The notes under the pieces were generated by a model that did no database searches, was not told the origin of the DNA, and saw nothing but the letters and a program-made list of their open reading frames with translations. Made by a program: the position numbers and the translations under genes. A stretch of DNA of 49,307 nt from an uncultured Clostridia bacterium. GTDB lineage: Bacteria; Bacillota; Clostridia; Saccharofermentanales; Saccharofermentanaceae. The stretch is taken from assembly GCA_947303185.1 (NCBI GenBank), contig CAMYXF010000013.1, forward strand, positions 1 to 49,307, written 5' to 3'. Positions 8,244 through 17,056 of the stretch are shown here, piece by piece. Each line of letters opens with the position of its first letter. Positions within the stretch are counted from its first letter, which is position 1.

Positions 8244-9143
8244 ATGGCAGAGAAAAAGAATGACATCAACTGGTTTCCGGGGCACATGCGAAAAGCCCTC
8301 AATGAGACGGGCGAGAGATTAAAGCTCGTCGATCTTGTATACGAGACGTGCGATGCCAGAATACCTTTCTCGAGCCGCAATCCGGAACTCGATAAGATAA
8401 TCGGTGACAAGCCAAGGATCGTAATCCTTAATAAGGCTGACCTTGCAGACCCTTCGAAAACTCCCTTGTGGATAAAGAGTCTTGAGTCTGAGAAGACCCG
8501 TGCCTGCGCGCTTGAGAGCACGCATAAAAAGGGCTTCGACAAGCTTAACCAGATCACGATGGAACTCATGAAGGATAAGCTCGAGAAGGCCGCTGAGAAG
8601 GGCAGGATCGGAAGACCCGTAAGAGTCATGGTGGTTGGCGCGCCGAACACAGGAAAGTCCACGATCATCAATGCTCTCGCAGGCAGAAAAGCTGCCGTTA
8701 CGGGCGATAAGCCGGGTGTTACAAAAGACTTCAAATGGATCATGACAGGCGGAAGACTTGAGCTCATGGACATGGCAGGCGTTTTGTGGCCGAGAATTGC
8801 CAATGCCAAGAGCGGCATCTGCCTTACTGCTTTAGGTTCCGTAAAAGAAGAAGTTACGGATGTAGTTAAGGTCGCTTATGAGACTTTAAAGATAATGTAC
8901 GATATTTATCCTGATCTTCTTAAAGAACGTTACGGCGTTGATATGGAGATCCAGGCTGAAGAGGACGCAGGATATTTCCAGGATCCGTTCTACGATATCT
9001 TCCTTGCGATGGCAAAGAAGAGAGGCTGCATCTTAAGCGGCGGAAGGATCGACGAGGAGCGCTTTGCAAGGCTTTTCCTGAATGACTTAAGAGAGGGAAG
9101 GACCGGAAGGATCACTTTAGAGATGCCTGAGGATTTTAAGTGA
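8244..9143 (+). CDS. rbgA: Ribosome biogenesis GTPase RbgA (YlqF)
   Basis: The 299-residue protein has the circularly permuted GTPase order of the YlqF/YawG family. The G4 motif NKAD (in VILNKADLAD, about residues 57-66) precedes the P-loop GAPNTGKSTIINALAG (about 134-149) and the G3 motif, here DMAGVLWPR. The N-terminus NWFPGHMRKAL is diagnostic of RbgA. It assists a late step of 50S assembly. The start ATG 8244 follows AAGGAG (8233-8238). It lies next to rnhB, as in many Firmicutes. Confidence 0.95.
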   Translation: MAEKKNDINWFPGHMRKALNETGERLKLVDLVYETCDARIPFSSRNPELDKIIGDKPRIVILNKADLADPSKTPLWIKSLESEKTRACALESTHKKGFDKLNQITMELMKDKLEKAAEKGRIGRPVRVMVVGAPNTGKSTIINALAGRKAAVTGDKPGVTKDFKWIMTGGRLELMDMAGVLWPRIANAKSGICLTALGSVKEEVTDVVKVAYETLKIMYDIYPDLLKERYGVDMEIQAEEDAGYFQDPFYDIFLAMAKKRGCILSGGRIDEERFARLFLNDLREGRTGRITLEMPEDFK

Positions 9144-9151
9144 GGTAAAAC

Positions 9152-9796
9152 ATGCCCAAGCTTACGACTGAACAGCTTATCGCCAAGTATGAGGCGATGT
9201 ATGAATACGAGAACGACTGCTTATCCAAGGGCTTCAAGATGATAGGCGGTATCGATGAGGCGGGAAGAGGCCCTCTTGCAGGACCTGTTGTTGCCGCATG
9301 CTGCATCCTTGATCCTGAGGTAAAGATATTGGGTCTTGATGACTCCAAGAAGCTTTCCGAGAAGAAGAGGGAAGAACTCTTCGTTGAGATAAAAGAGAAG
9401 GCTAAGGCTTATGCCATCTGCGCCGTAAGTCCGGAAGAAATCGATGAGATCAATATTCTCGAAGCTACGAAAAAAGCTATGAGAACATGCGTAAAAGACC
9501 TCGCTGCAAAGGGCCAGTCTCCTGACATCCTTCTCATCGACGCGGTTAATCTGTCGGGTACTGGTCTTGATGTCATCCCGATCATTAAGGGGGATGCCAA
9601 ATCAGATTCGATCGCTGCTGCATCGATCCTTGCAAAAGTAACCCGTGACCACATGATGGTAGAATACGATGAACAGTATCCGGGATACGGCTTTGCAAAA
9701 CATAAGGGTTACGGCACAAAGGACCACTATGCGGCTATTAGGGAGAAAGGAATGACCCCTATCCATAGGAGATCGTTCCTTAAGGTTATACATTAA
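9152..9796 (+). CDS. rnhB: Ribonuclease HII
   Basis: The 214-residue enzyme removes ribonucleotides and RNA from DNA-RNA hybrids. The metal-binding residues are in GGIDEAGRGPLAGPVVAA (Asp-Glu pair, about residues 32-49), LLIDAVNL (third Asp) and VTRDHMM (fourth Asp); DSKKLSEKKRE is the other family block. The first 25 residues form a helical extension. It starts at ATG 9152, nine bases after rbgA, and is probably co-transcribed with it. Confidence 0.96.
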   Translation: MPKLTTEQLIAKYEAMYEYENDCLSKGFKMIGGIDEAGRGPLAGPVVAACCILDPEVKILGLDDSKKLSEKKREELFVEIKEKAKAYAICAVSPEEIDEINILEATKKAMRTCVKDLAAKGQSPDILLIDAVNLSGTGLDVIPIIKGDAKSDSIAAASILAKVTRDHMMVEYDEQYPGYGFAKHKGYGTKDHYAAIREKGMTPIHRRSFLKVIH

Positions 9797-9807
9797 TCGT
9801 CTTGAAA

Positions 9808-9877
9808 AATATTGTTTCGTGAGCGCTTCCGCACAAGCGCAAAGCGCGCGGAGGACCCGCGCGAACGAAAGAATATT
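9808..9877 (+). ncRNA. Predicted three-way-junction RNA structure after rnhB
   Basis: An outer stem pairs AATATT-G-TTTCGT (9808-9820) with ACGAAA-G-AATATT (9865-9877), with a single G-G mismatch. Inside it are two hairpins: GCGCTT/AAGCGC (9823-9828 with 9835-9840) and CGCGCG/CGCGCG (9845-9850 with 9858-9863). It ends just before the infC promoter. No long T run follows, so it is not a canonical intrinsic terminator. It may be the rnhB 3' end, a DNA structure or a small RNA; function is unknown. Confidence 0.5.
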
Positions 9878-9887
9878 TTGAAAAGTA

Positions 9888-9916
9888 TTGACTTTGTGGC
9901 AAAGTTTAAGTATTAT
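9888..9916 (+). promoter_or_regulatory. Promoter of the infC-rpmI-rplT operon
   Basis: TTGACT at 9888-9893 and TATTAT at 9911-9916 with a 17-base spacer. Transcription should start near 9923, giving a leader of about 180 bases. Confidence 0.8.
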
Positions 9917-9922
9917 ATCGCT

Positions 9923-10090
9923 CGTGAAAGAAGAACATCCGTTTCTCACCTCAAGCGGCAATAGCTTGTAAAGAGGTCAATAACTAGATAATTAACCTAT
10001 TTTTTGAGGGGTTGCCATTAAGGCAGGGTAGTTATGAGAGAACGGATTTTATCCGTTCTTTTTTTATGCAAGTATTAGGAAGTCTTAACT
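9923..10090 (+). promoter_or_regulatory. Structured infC leader with terminator/antiterminator choice (L20-leader-like)
   Basis: The leader contains AAGC/GCTT within ACCTC/GAGGT (9948-9978), ATAACTA (9982-9988) pairing with TAGTTAT (10028-10034), and TGCC/GGCA. A terminator follows: AGAACGGAT (10039-10047) with ATCCGTTCT (10051-10059) and seven T residues. The 5' segment ATCCGTTTCTC (9937-9947) can pair instead with GAGAACGGAT (10038-10047), leaving one bulge and destroying the terminator. In Bacillus, L20 controls its operon through such a leader; the assignment here rests on position and pairing. Confidence 0.65.
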
Positions 10091-10105
10091 AAGGAGGTGG
10101 CTACC

Positions 10106-10630
10106 ATCGCAAAGACCAATGAGACTCAGATGATTAACGGAGCTATCAAGTTCCCTCAGGTTCGTCTTATTGACGCAGAAGGACAGATGGTTGGCGTTGT
10201 GTCAATCGAAGAAGCTCTTAAGAGCGCCGAAGATGCTGAATTAGATCTCGTCTGCATTTCACCTAATCCTGACAACCCGGTTTGCAGAGTCATGGATTAC
10301 AACAAGTTCCTTTTCGAGAAGAGCAAGAGAGAGAAGGAAGCAAAGAAGAAGCAGAAAGAGACAGAACTTAAGGAAGTCGGCTTAAAGCTTACAACAGACG
10401 TTCACGATGTCGAAGTAAAGCGCAAGATGGTCGTTAAGTTCCTTTCAGCAGGAGACAGAGTCAAGGTTAACATCAGATTCAGAGGCCGCGAGATGGCTTT
10501 CCAGAATAAGGGTTACGAAGTAATGAACAGTTTTGCTGAGAGCGTAACCGAATATGGATCAGTAGACAGACCGCCGAAGATAGAAGGCAGGAACATGGTA
10601 ATGTACCTGTCACCGGCAAAGAAAAAATAA
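10106..10630 (+). CDS. infC: Translation initiation factor IF-3, starting at a rare ATC codon
   Basis: The 174-residue protein matches IF-3: NGAIKFPQVRLIDAEGQMVGVVSIEEAL in the N domain, a Lys-rich linker and the C domain (GDRVKVNIRFRGREM, NMVMYLSPA). IF-3 monitors start-codon selection on the 30S subunit. A perfect AAGGAGG lies at 10091-10097. The in-frame GTG at 10097 overlaps it and cannot be used; the ATG at 10130 has no ribosome binding site. The codon at the right distance (8 bases) is ATC at 10106. Non-AUG AUU/AUC starts are known for infC in E. coli and relatives, where they let IF-3 repress its own synthesis. Confidence 0.93.
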   Translation: MAKTNETQMINGAIKFPQVRLIDAEGQMVGVVSIEEALKSAEDAELDLVCISPNPDNPVCRVMDYNKFLFEKSKREKEAKKKQKETELKEVGLKLTTDVHDVEVKRKMVVKFLSAGDRVKVNIRFRGREMAFQNKGYEVMNSFAESVTEYGSVDRPPKIEGRNMVMYLSPAKKK

Positions 10631-10647
10631 TTTAGGAGGATAGAAAT

Positions 10648-10845
10648 ATGCCCAAGCAGAAGACACACACTTCTTCAAAGAAGAGATTCAAGGTAACAGG
10701 TACCGGTAAGGTTCTCCATAAGCAGGCTTTCAGAAGCCACATTTTGAGCAAGAGACCTACTAAGAGAATGAGACACCTCAGACACAATCAGGTTTGCTCA
10801 GATCAGAACGCTAGAATCATCAAGAAGATGATCCCTTACGCTTAA
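10648..10845 (+). CDS. rpmI: 50S ribosomal protein L35
   Basis: The 65-residue basic protein reads MPKQKTHTSSKKRFKVTGTG at its N-terminus and ends in the L35 pattern RPTKRMRHLRHN. It sits between infC and rplT as in nearly all bacteria. The start ATG 10648 follows TAGGAGG. Confidence 0.97.
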   Translation: MPKQKTHTSSKKRFKVTGTGKVLHKQAFRSHILSKRPTKRMRHLRHNQVCSDQNARIIKKMIPYA

Positions 10846-10872
10846 TTGCTTAGAATTTAGGAGGACAAGATA

Positions 10873-11226
10873 ATGTCAAGAGTTAAAAGAGGAATCCGCA
10901 CAAGAGCGCGTCATCATAAGATTTTAAAGGCAGCAAAGGGTTACTGGGGTCATAAGAGCAAGCTTTTCAAGGTTGCTAACCAGCAGGTTCTCAAGTCCGG
11001 TAACTATGCTTACAGAGACAGAAGAAATAAGAAGAGAGAGTTCAGAAGACTCTGGATCGTTCGTATCAACGCAGCTTGCCGTCTTAACGACATGAGCTAC
11101 TCCAGATTCATGAACGGCCTCAAGAAGGCTGGTATCGAGCTCGACCGTAAGGTTCTTTCCGATATCGCTGTTACAGATGCAGCAGGTTTTACTTCTCTCG
11201 TTGAGAAGGCTAAGGCAGCTCTCTGA
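10873..11226 (+). CDS. rplT: 50S ribosomal protein L20
   Basis: The 117-residue protein shows the L20 signatures [39 protein letters not shown] and [19 protein letters not shown]20 binds 23S rRNA early in 50S assembly and is the expected repressor of this operon through the leader at 9923-10090. Start ATG 10873 follows AGGAGGA. Confidence 0.97.
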   Translation: MSRVKRGIRTRARHHKILKAAKGYWGHKSKLFKVANQQVLKSGNYAYRDRRNKKREFRRLWIVRINAACRLNDMSYSRFMNGLKKAGIELDRKVLSDIAVTDAAGFTSLVEKAKAAL

Positions 11227-11251
11227 TAACTTAATTCACATTGAATTCAAC

Positions 11252-11282
11252 AACTGCGTGGGATAATTCCTGCGCAGTTTTT
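11252..11282 (+). terminator. Rho-independent terminator after rplT
   Basis: AACTGCG (11252-11258) pairs with CGCAGTT (11272-11278), extended by GGGA/TCC, followed by a T-rich tail. Confidence 0.8.
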
Positions 11283-11321
11283 ATTTGTCCGAAAATTTGG
11301 TTGCTTATGAACCGGAAATGA

Positions 11322-11426
11322 GGCTAAACCTGTGGCAGTAGCCGCACTTTTTACCGCACATATCGAAAAATGTTAACAAATATGCGGCTAAACCTGTGGC
11401 AGTAGCCGCACATATAGCCGCATTTT
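11322..11426. repeat. Two perfect 26-bp direct repeats, each with hairpin ends
   Basis: The same 26 bases occur at 11322-11347 and 11386-11411, 64 bases apart. Each begins GGCTAAACC and ends TAGCCGCAC, so GGCTA/TAGCC can pair within a unit. A further CCGCACATAT (11354-11363) and TAGCCGCA (11415-11422) belong to the same pattern. The block lies between the rplT terminator and the promoter of the methyltransferase gene and has no coding frame. Origin is unknown. Confidence 0.7.
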
Positions 11427-11494
11427 CTCTTTCGCAAAAGGTGTTCTTTAATCTGATATAATGTTGTTCGTATCGAAAAAGGAGACTTACCCTA

Positions 11495-12265
11495 GTGCAG
11501 ATCATCACCAGCCGCGACAATCCGAACGTGAAGCGCATCGCAAAGCTCACCAAAAGAGATAATGCCAGATCTGAAGGCGTTATCTATCTTGAGGGCACAA
11601 GGCTCTGCGAGGAGGCGTTAGCAAGCGGCCAGACTCCGATCGAAGTTATTGTCTCCGAAGACAGGCTTAACTGGGCAAAAGAATTTACGCCCGGAACTGA
11701 GCCGCTTATTCTGAGTAAAGACGTTTTCAAGAAGATATCCCAGACAGTCAATCCGCAGGGCGTGGCGCTCATTATCAAAGAGCCTTCCATATCTTCTGAT
11801 ATCCCTCGAAAAGCAGACGGCAAGGACATCTACGTTGTCTTAGAGAACACACAGGATCCGGGCAATCTCGGAACGATAATCAGAACCGCTGATGCTTTCG
11901 GTCTTACAGCAGTTATTGTAAGTCCCACGACGTGTGATCCATATAACGATAAGGTCATCAGGGCAACGATGGGATCGGTATGGCACATCCCGGTCGTAAG
12001 AAAGACGATGGATGAGTGTTTTGAATTCTTCAATAAAGAGAATATCGATACTCTCGCGATGCATCTTAAGGGCAATGAATTAGGAGCAGGCGATCTTAAG
12101 CTCCCATGCGCTTATTTCATAGGCAATGAGGGTGACGGTCTTACTGATGAGACTACGAAGAAATGCACTAAGCTCGTTAAGATCCCAATGAAGGGAAAAG
12201 CCGAATCTCTCAATGCTGCGGTAGCGGCTTCGCTCATTGGTTTTGAGCTCTCAAAGCTCCTTTAA
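11495..12265 (+). CDS. TrmH (SpoU) family RNA 2'-O-methyltransferase
   Basis: The 256-residue protein has an N-terminal substrate-binding domain (ITSRDNPNVKRIAKLTKRDN, EGVIYLEGTRL) and the SpoU knot domain. The three SpoU motifs are LENTQDPGNLGTIIRTADAF, KVIRATMGSVWHIPVV and IPMKGKAESLNAAVAASL. It transfers methyl from SAM to a ribose 2'-OH of 23S rRNA or tRNA; the target is not defined by sequence. Start GTG 11495 follows AAAGGAG. A TGATATAAT extended -10 lies at 11454-11462. It follows the L20 operon, as in Bacillus (YsgA). Confidence 0.92.
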   Translation: MQIITSRDNPNVKRIAKLTKRDNARSEGVIYLEGTRLCEEALASGQTPIEVIVSEDRLNWAKEFTPGTEPLILSKDVFKKISQTVNPQGVALIIKEPSISSDIPRKADGKDIYVVLENTQDPGNLGTIIRTADAFGLTAVIVSPTTCDPYNDKVIRATMGSVWHIPVVRKTMDECFEFFNKENIDTLAMHLKGNELGAGDLKLPCAYFIGNEGDGLTDETTKKCTKLVKIPMKGKAESLNAAVAASLIGFELSKLL

Positions 12266-12307
12266 AAAGACCTTTATTAACGAACTAAACAATTTACGCA
12301 TTGTGAA

Positions 12308-12321
12308 TGCATAATTATTCG
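12308..12321. promoter_or_regulatory. ARG-box-like palindrome upstream of citrate synthase
   Basis: TGCATAATTATTCG matches the ArgR operator consensus TGAATAATTATTCA at 12 of 14 positions. It lies about 50 bases upstream of a TATAAT (12358-12363). An AT-rich palindrome can arise by chance, so this is tentative. Confidence 0.3.
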
Positions 12322-12414
12322 TAAAACCGTGAGCAATTCCTATTAGAAGAAAAGCTTTATAATATCTGGTATTATAGGCGCTAGTCTAAGTGAACATACA
12401 GGAAGTCAGTCAAT

Positions 12415-13782
12415 ATGGAATCCGAACAGAACAAAGAGCTTATCGGCAAACTTGCTGAAGTAGCAAAAGTAAAATCGCATATTAATACAGAGTTGTATTC
12501 CAAGTACAACGTTAAGCGCGGTCTGCGTAATAACGACGGTACCGGCGTACTCGTAGGTCTTACCGAAGTAGGTGAGGTCATGAGTTACATTGTTGATGAT
12601 GCCGACAGGATTCCCGTTGAGGGTAAGCTTTTCTATCAGGGATATGAGGTAAAAGATCTCGTTAACGGATTCTTCTCACAGAACAGATACGGTTATGAAG
12701 AGACTGCATTCCTGCTTCTTACAGGTGAGCTTCCGACTGCTTCAGAGCTTAAGGATTTCAATAATCTTTTGAGCGAAGTAAGACCTCTTCCTGACGGATT
12801 TACAGAAGACATGATCATGAAGGCACCTTCACCGGACATCATGAACAAGCTTGCAAGATCCGTTCTTGCTCTCTATTCATATGACGATAATCCTGATTCA
12901 ACGGATATCAATAACGTCGTAAGACAGTGCACAGAGCTCATCGCAAGATTCCCTGTACTCATCTCTTACGGCTATATGGCAAGAAGACACTACATCGAGC
13001 ACAGAGACCTTTATATCCATGCTCCTGTAGCTGAATACAATACCGCACAGAACATCCTTCACATGATCAGACCTGACGGAAAATTCACTGAGCTTGAAGC
13101 AAGGATCTTAGACCTCATGCTCGTTCTCCACGCTGAGCACGGCGGCGGTAACAACTCAACATTCGTAACTCACGCAGTATCTTCTACGGGTTCTGATACA
13201 TATGCGGTAATCGCTTCTGCAGTAGGCTCTCTCAAGGGCCCCCAGCACGGTGGTGCATCCAACAAGGCTTATGCCATGATGAAGGATCTCAGAGAGCACG
13301 TAAACGACTGGACAGACGAGAAGGCAATAAGACAGTATCTTGCTGACATCATCACCAAGAAGGCATTCGACAAGTCAGGACTCATCTATGGTATTGGTCA
13401 CGCAGTTTATACTTTGTCCGACCCCAGAACAGTAGTGATCAGAAAGTACGCTGAGCTTCTTGCAAAAGAGAAGGGCCAGATGGATCTTTATAATCTCTAT
13501 CTGCTCGTCGAAAAGCTTGCACCTGAAGTATTCCACGAAGTTAAGAAGTCCGATAAGCTCGTTTGCGCTAACGTTGACTTCTACGCAGGCCTTGTATATT
13601 CAATGCTCGGAATCCCTTCAGAGCTTTATACACCTCTGTTCGCATGCGGAAGAATCGCAGGCTGGAGCGCTCACAGAATCGAGGAGCTCGTTTCAGGCGG
13701 CCGTATCATGAGACCTGCATTCAAGTGCGTAAACAAGAGAAGACCTTACGTTCCTGCAGAAGAAAGACAGGACATAATCTGA
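12415..13782 (+). CDS. gltA: Citrate synthase
   Basis: The 455-residue protein condenses oxaloacetate and acetyl-CoA to citrate. Key regions are LVLHAEHGGGNNSTFVTHAV (first catalytic His region), GSLKGPQHGGASNKAY, YGIGHAVYTLSDPR (second His) and CANVDFYAGLVYSMLGI (catalytic Asp). It has an N-terminal extension of about 50 residues compared with the short Bacillus enzymes, as in many Clostridia. In an anaerobe it most likely feeds glutamate synthesis through the oxidative half of the cycle. It stands alone, with a candidate ArgR site upstream. The start is ATG 12415 with a CAGGAAG Shine-Dalgarno. Confidence 0.95.
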   Translation: MESEQNKELIGKLAEVAKVKSHINTELYSKYNVKRGLRNNDGTGVLVGLTEVGEVMSYIVDDADRIPVEGKLFYQGYEVKDLVNGFFSQNRYGYEETAFLLLTGELPTASELKDFNNLLSEVRPLPDGFTEDMIMKAPSPDIMNKLARSVLALYSYDDNPDSTDINNVVRQCTELIARFPVLISYGYMARRHYIEHRDLYIHAPVAEYNTAQNILHMIRPDGKFTELEARILDLMLVLHAEHGGGNNSTFVTHAVSSTGSDTYAVIASAVGSLKGPQHGGASNKAYAMMKDLREHVNDWTDEKAIRQYLADIITKKAFDKSGLIYGIGHAVYTLSDPRTVVIRKYAELLAKEKGQMDLYNLYLLVEKLAPEVFHEVKKSDKLVCANVDFYAGLVYSMLGIPSELYTPLFACGRIAGWSAHRIEELVSGGRIMRPAFKCVNKRRPYVPAEERQDII

Positions 13783-13850
13783 TATTGGGACAATTTATCC
13801 CGATATGAGGACAGAATTAAACTAACTTGGTTTGACATTGCCCGGTGTAC

Positions 13851-13879
13851 TTGCACAGAAAATAATCCTGTGGTAATAT
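13851..13879 (+). promoter_or_regulatory. Promoter of tRNA-Glu
   Basis: TTGCAC at 13851-13856 and TAATAT at 13874-13879 with a 17-base spacer; the tRNA begins 19 bases after the -10. Confidence 0.75.
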
Positions 13880-13897
13880 ACTCGGGCAAACAAACAA

Positions 13898-13972
13898 GGC
13901 CCCATGGTCAAGTGGTTAAGACGGCGCCCTCTCACGGCGCAATCAGCGGTTCGAATCCGCTTGGGGTCACCA
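13898..13972 (+). tRNA. tRNA-Glu (CTC anticodon)
   Basis: The cloverleaf is complete: acceptor GGCCCCA/TGGGGTC, anticodon stem GCGCC/GGCGC with loop CTCTCAC, and T arm AGCGG-TTCGAAT-CCGCT. The CCA end is encoded. The anticodon CTC reads GAG. Confidence 0.96.
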
Positions 13973-13984
13973 AATAATGAGGAA

Positions 13985-14017
13985 GGACGAACATCTTACT
14001 TGATGTCCGTCTTTTTG
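13985..14017 (+). terminator. Terminator after tRNA-Glu
   Basis: GGACGAACATC (13985-13995) can pair with GATGTCCGTC (14002-14011), followed by TTTTT. Confidence 0.7.
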
Positions 14018-14041
14018 TTAACACAGGAACTTTTTACGGAT

Positions 14042-17000
14042 ATGGATGAGAACAAGTATATAAAGATCAGAGGCGCCAGAGAGCACAACCTCAAGAATAT
14101 CGACATAGACATACCGAGAAGAAAGATGGTCGTACTGACAGGTCTTTCAGGTTCCGGTAAATCTTCACTTGCTTTCGATACGATCTACGCTGAAGGCCAG
14201 AGAAGATATGTTGAATCACTTTCCTCTTATGCCAGAATGTTCTTGGGCCAGCTCGACAAGCCTGACCTCGACAGCATCGAAGGTCTGTCACCGGCTATTT
14301 CCATCGACCAGAAATCAACGGTAAGCAACCCGAGATCAACAGTAGGTACCGTTACTGAGATATACGACTATTTCAGACTTCTTTATGCCAGAGTCGGCGA
14401 ACCTTTCTGTCCGAACTGCGGCAAGCCCATCAAATCACAGGGTATCGACCAGATAATAGACAAGCTCAAGGTTTATCCCGAAGGCACGAGAGCTATCATT
14501 TACGCTCCTGTCGTAAGAGGCAAGAAGGGTGAGTTCGGAAAGCTTTTCGAGGGCTTCAGAAAGTCCGGTTACGCGAGAGTAAAGGTTGACGGCATCACTT
14601 ATGAACTCGATGAGGAAATCAGCCTTAACAAGAACAACAAGCACGAGATCTCAGTTGTAGTAGACAGACTTGTCATCAAGGAAGCAAATACAACGAGACT
14701 TTACGATTCGTGTGAGACTGCTCTTAAGCTTTCTGACGGACTTCTTTCGGTTGAACTCCAGACCGCTACAACAGACGATAAGGGCGAGAAGACATATGAG
14801 ACGAGCGAGGAGTTTTTCTCGCAGAATCTTGCATGCCCTGACTGCGGCATTTCATTCGGCGAGATCAATACGAGAAGCTTCTCTTTTAACAGCCCTGAAG
14901 GCGCATGCCCCAATTGTTCGGGTATCGGTACTCTTACGGCGGTAGATCCTGAACTTTGCGTTACAAATCCAAAGCTTTCTATCAATGAAGGCGCGGTAAG
15001 GACTGCAGGCTGGAATTTCGACGATCCCAAGAGCTGGGGAAGATGCTTTATCGAAGCACTTGCCAAGAAGTACAAGTTCTCGCTTGATACGCCTTACTAC
15101 AAGCTCCCCGAGAACGTTAAGAACATCATTCTCTACGGTAACGGCGGAGAGATGCTGAAGGTCGATACAAGGAATTCACTCTATCCCAGAAGCGGCGATT
15201 ACTATTCCGACTGGGAAGGCGTTGTGCCGAGCGTTATGAGACGCTGGAGAGAGTCCGGCAGTGAAGAGGCAAAGGCTTCTTACGAGAGATACATGAGCAT
15301 TGACATCTGTCCTGTCTGCAACGGCGCTAGACTTAACAAGAACAGTCTGTCCGTTAAGGTAGGCGGTCTTAATATCAGCGAGCTTACGGATATGTCCGTT
15401 AAGTCGATGAGAGAGTTTTTCTCTGACTTAAAGCTCAAGGGCAAGAATTCGGAGATCGCTGCTCCCATCTTAAGGGAAGTTAAATCAAGACTTGAGTTCT
15501 TATACGATGTAGGACTTGATTACATGACGCTCTCAAGATCGTCTGCAACTCTTTCAGGCGGTGAGGCACAGAGAATCAGACTTGCCACACAGATCGGTGC
15601 GGGCCTCCAGGGCGTGCTCTACGTCCTCGACGAGCCTTCAATAGGTCTTCACCAGAGAGATAACGATAAACTTATAAAGACTTTGTTTAAACTCAGGGAT
15701 CTGGGCAATTCCATCCTCGTCGTTGAGCACGATGAAGATACTATGCGTGCTGCTGACCACATCATCGATATCGGCCCGGGTGCCGGTTCGTTCGGAGGTA
15801 ATGTCGTAGCACAGGGTTCAGTAGATGACATCATCGCTGAGAAGAATTCCGTTACGGGCCAGTATCTTTCCGGTGAGAAGTTCATTCCCGTTCCCATGAA
15901 CAGGAGAAAGATCGATCCCAAGAAGATGCTGAAGATATCAGGTGCTCACGTAAATAACCTTAAGAATATCGACGTGTCGATCCCGATCGGCCTTTTTACG
16001 GTTATTACGGGCGTATCTGGCTCGGGTAAGTCATCTCTTATCAATTCGACTCTCGTGCCGTACCTCTCACACGAGCTTAACGGCTCGCGTAAGATGCGTC
16101 TTAAGTGCGACAGGATTACGGGGTATTCCAACCTCGACAAGATTATATGCATCGACCAGAGCCCCATAGGAAGGACTCCGAGAAGTAACCCTGCTACATA
16201 CATTGGACTTTTCGATCTCATCCGTAAGCTCTATGCGGAGACTCCTGATGCGAAGCAGAGAGGTTATAAGGCAGGAAGATTCTCCTTCAACACCAAGGGC
16301 GGCAGATGCGAAGCCTGCGCAGGAGACGGCGTTAACAAGATCGAGATGCACTTCCTTCCCGATATCTACGTCACATGCGACGTATGTAAGGGTAAGAGAT
16401 ATAACCGTGAGACTCTTGAAGTCAGATACAACGGCAAGAATATTTCTGATGTTCTCGAGATGTCCGTAGATGAGGCCTGTGAGTTCTTTAAGAACCATCC
16501 TACGATCTATAAGAAGGTTAGGACGCTTCAGGACGTAGGTCTGGGCTATATCAAGCTCGGACAGCCTTCCACGACGCTTTCGGGCGGTGAGGCTCAAAGA
16601 ATCAAACTTGCCTCGGAATTGTCGAGAAGATCGACGGGAAAAACGATATATGTATTAGATGAGCCGACGACCGGTCTGCACGTCGCTGACGTCCATAAAT
16701 TGGTTGACATTTTAGAACGCCTAACCGAAAATAAGAACACTGTGGTCGTAATCGAGCACAATCTGGATGTCATAAAGACAGCAGATCATATAATCGATCT
16801 GGGTCCCGAGAGCGGTGACGGAGGCGGTGAGATAGTTGCTTCCGGAACGCCTGAGGAGATTGCTAAATGCAAGAAGTCTTATACGGGACAGTTCTTGAAG
16901 CCCATTCTTGAGAGGGCCAGGAAGAACGGTCAGTATAAGGATATATCTGCGTTTATCGACACGGCAAGGCTCGAGGAAGAACAATACGACATTCTTACCG

Positions 17001-17056
17001 GTCCCAGGGTAAGACGCAGGATAAGGGAAGATATAGACGACAACGGAGAAGAGTAA
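14042..17056 (+). CDS. uvrA: Excinuclease ABC subunit A
   Basis: The 1004-residue ATPase is the damage-recognition subunit of nucleotide excision repair. It begins [20 protein letters not shown] and carries two ABC modules: P-loops GLSGSGKSS (about residue 34) and GVSGSGKSS, two LSGGEAQRI signatures, and Walker B motifs VLDEPSIGL and VLDEPTTGL. Zinc-finger cysteines are at [13 protein letters not shown] with CPNCSGIG, and CEACAGDG with CDVCKGKR. It is about 50 residues longer than usual, through an acidic/basic C-terminal tail. The frame is open back through tRNA-Glu to 13904, but homology and AGGAA (14025-14029) support ATG 14042. Its stop overlaps the next start by one base. Confidence 0.96.
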   Translation: MDENKYIKIRGAREHNLKNIDIDIPRRKMVVLTGLSGSGKSSLAFDTIYAEGQRRYVESLSSYARMFLGQLDKPDLDSIEGLSPAISIDQKSTVSNPRSTVGTVTEIYDYFRLLYARVGEPFCPNCGKPIKSQGIDQIIDKLKVYPEGTRAIIYAPVVRGKKGEFGKLFEGFRKSGYARVKVDGITYELDEEISLNKNNKHEISVVVDRLVIKEANTTRLYDSCETALKLSDGLLSVELQTATTDDKGEKTYETSEEFFSQNLACPDCGISFGEINTRSFSFNSPEGACPNCSGIGTLTAVDPELCVTNPKLSINEGAVRTAGWNFDDPKSWGRCFIEALAKKYKFSLDTPYYKLPENVKNIILYGNGGEMLKVDTRNSLYPRSGDYYSDWEGVVPSVMRRWRESGSEEAKASYERYMSIDICPVCNGARLNKNSLSVKVGGLNISELTDMSVKSMREFFSDLKLKGKNSEIAAPILREVKSRLEFLYDVGLDYMTLSRSSATLSGGEAQRIRLATQIGAGLQGVLYVLDEPSIGLHQRDNDKLIKTLFKLRDLGNSILVVEHDEDTMRAADHIIDIGPGAGSFGGNVVAQGSVDDIIAEKNSVTGQYLSGEKFIPVPMNRRKIDPKKMLKISGAHVNNLKNIDVSIPIGLFTVITGVSGSGKSSLINSTLVPYLSHELNGSRKMRLKCDRITGYSNLDKIICIDQSPIGRTPRSNPATYIGLFDLIRKLYAETPDAKQRGYKAGRFSFNTKGGRCEACAGDGVNKIEMHFLPDIYVTCDVCKGKRYNRETLEVRYNGKNISDVLEMSVDEACEFFKNHPTIYKKVRTLQDVGLGYIKLGQPSTTLSGGEAQRIKLASELSRRSTGKTIYVLDEPTTGLHVADVHKLVDILERLTENKNTVVVIEHNLDVIKTADHIIDLGPESGDGGGEIVASGTPEEIAKCKKSYTGQFLKPILERARKNGQYKDISAFIDTARLEEEQYDILTGPRVRRRIREDIDDNGEE

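Noticed and set aside
11322..11426. Possible CRISPR array
   Set aside because: Only two full units, palindromic ends, and no further regularly spaced copies or cas genes.
13904..14041. N-terminal extension of uvrA through tRNA-Glu
   Set aside because: The frame is open but runs through the tRNA gene and its terminator; UvrA similarity begins at 14042.
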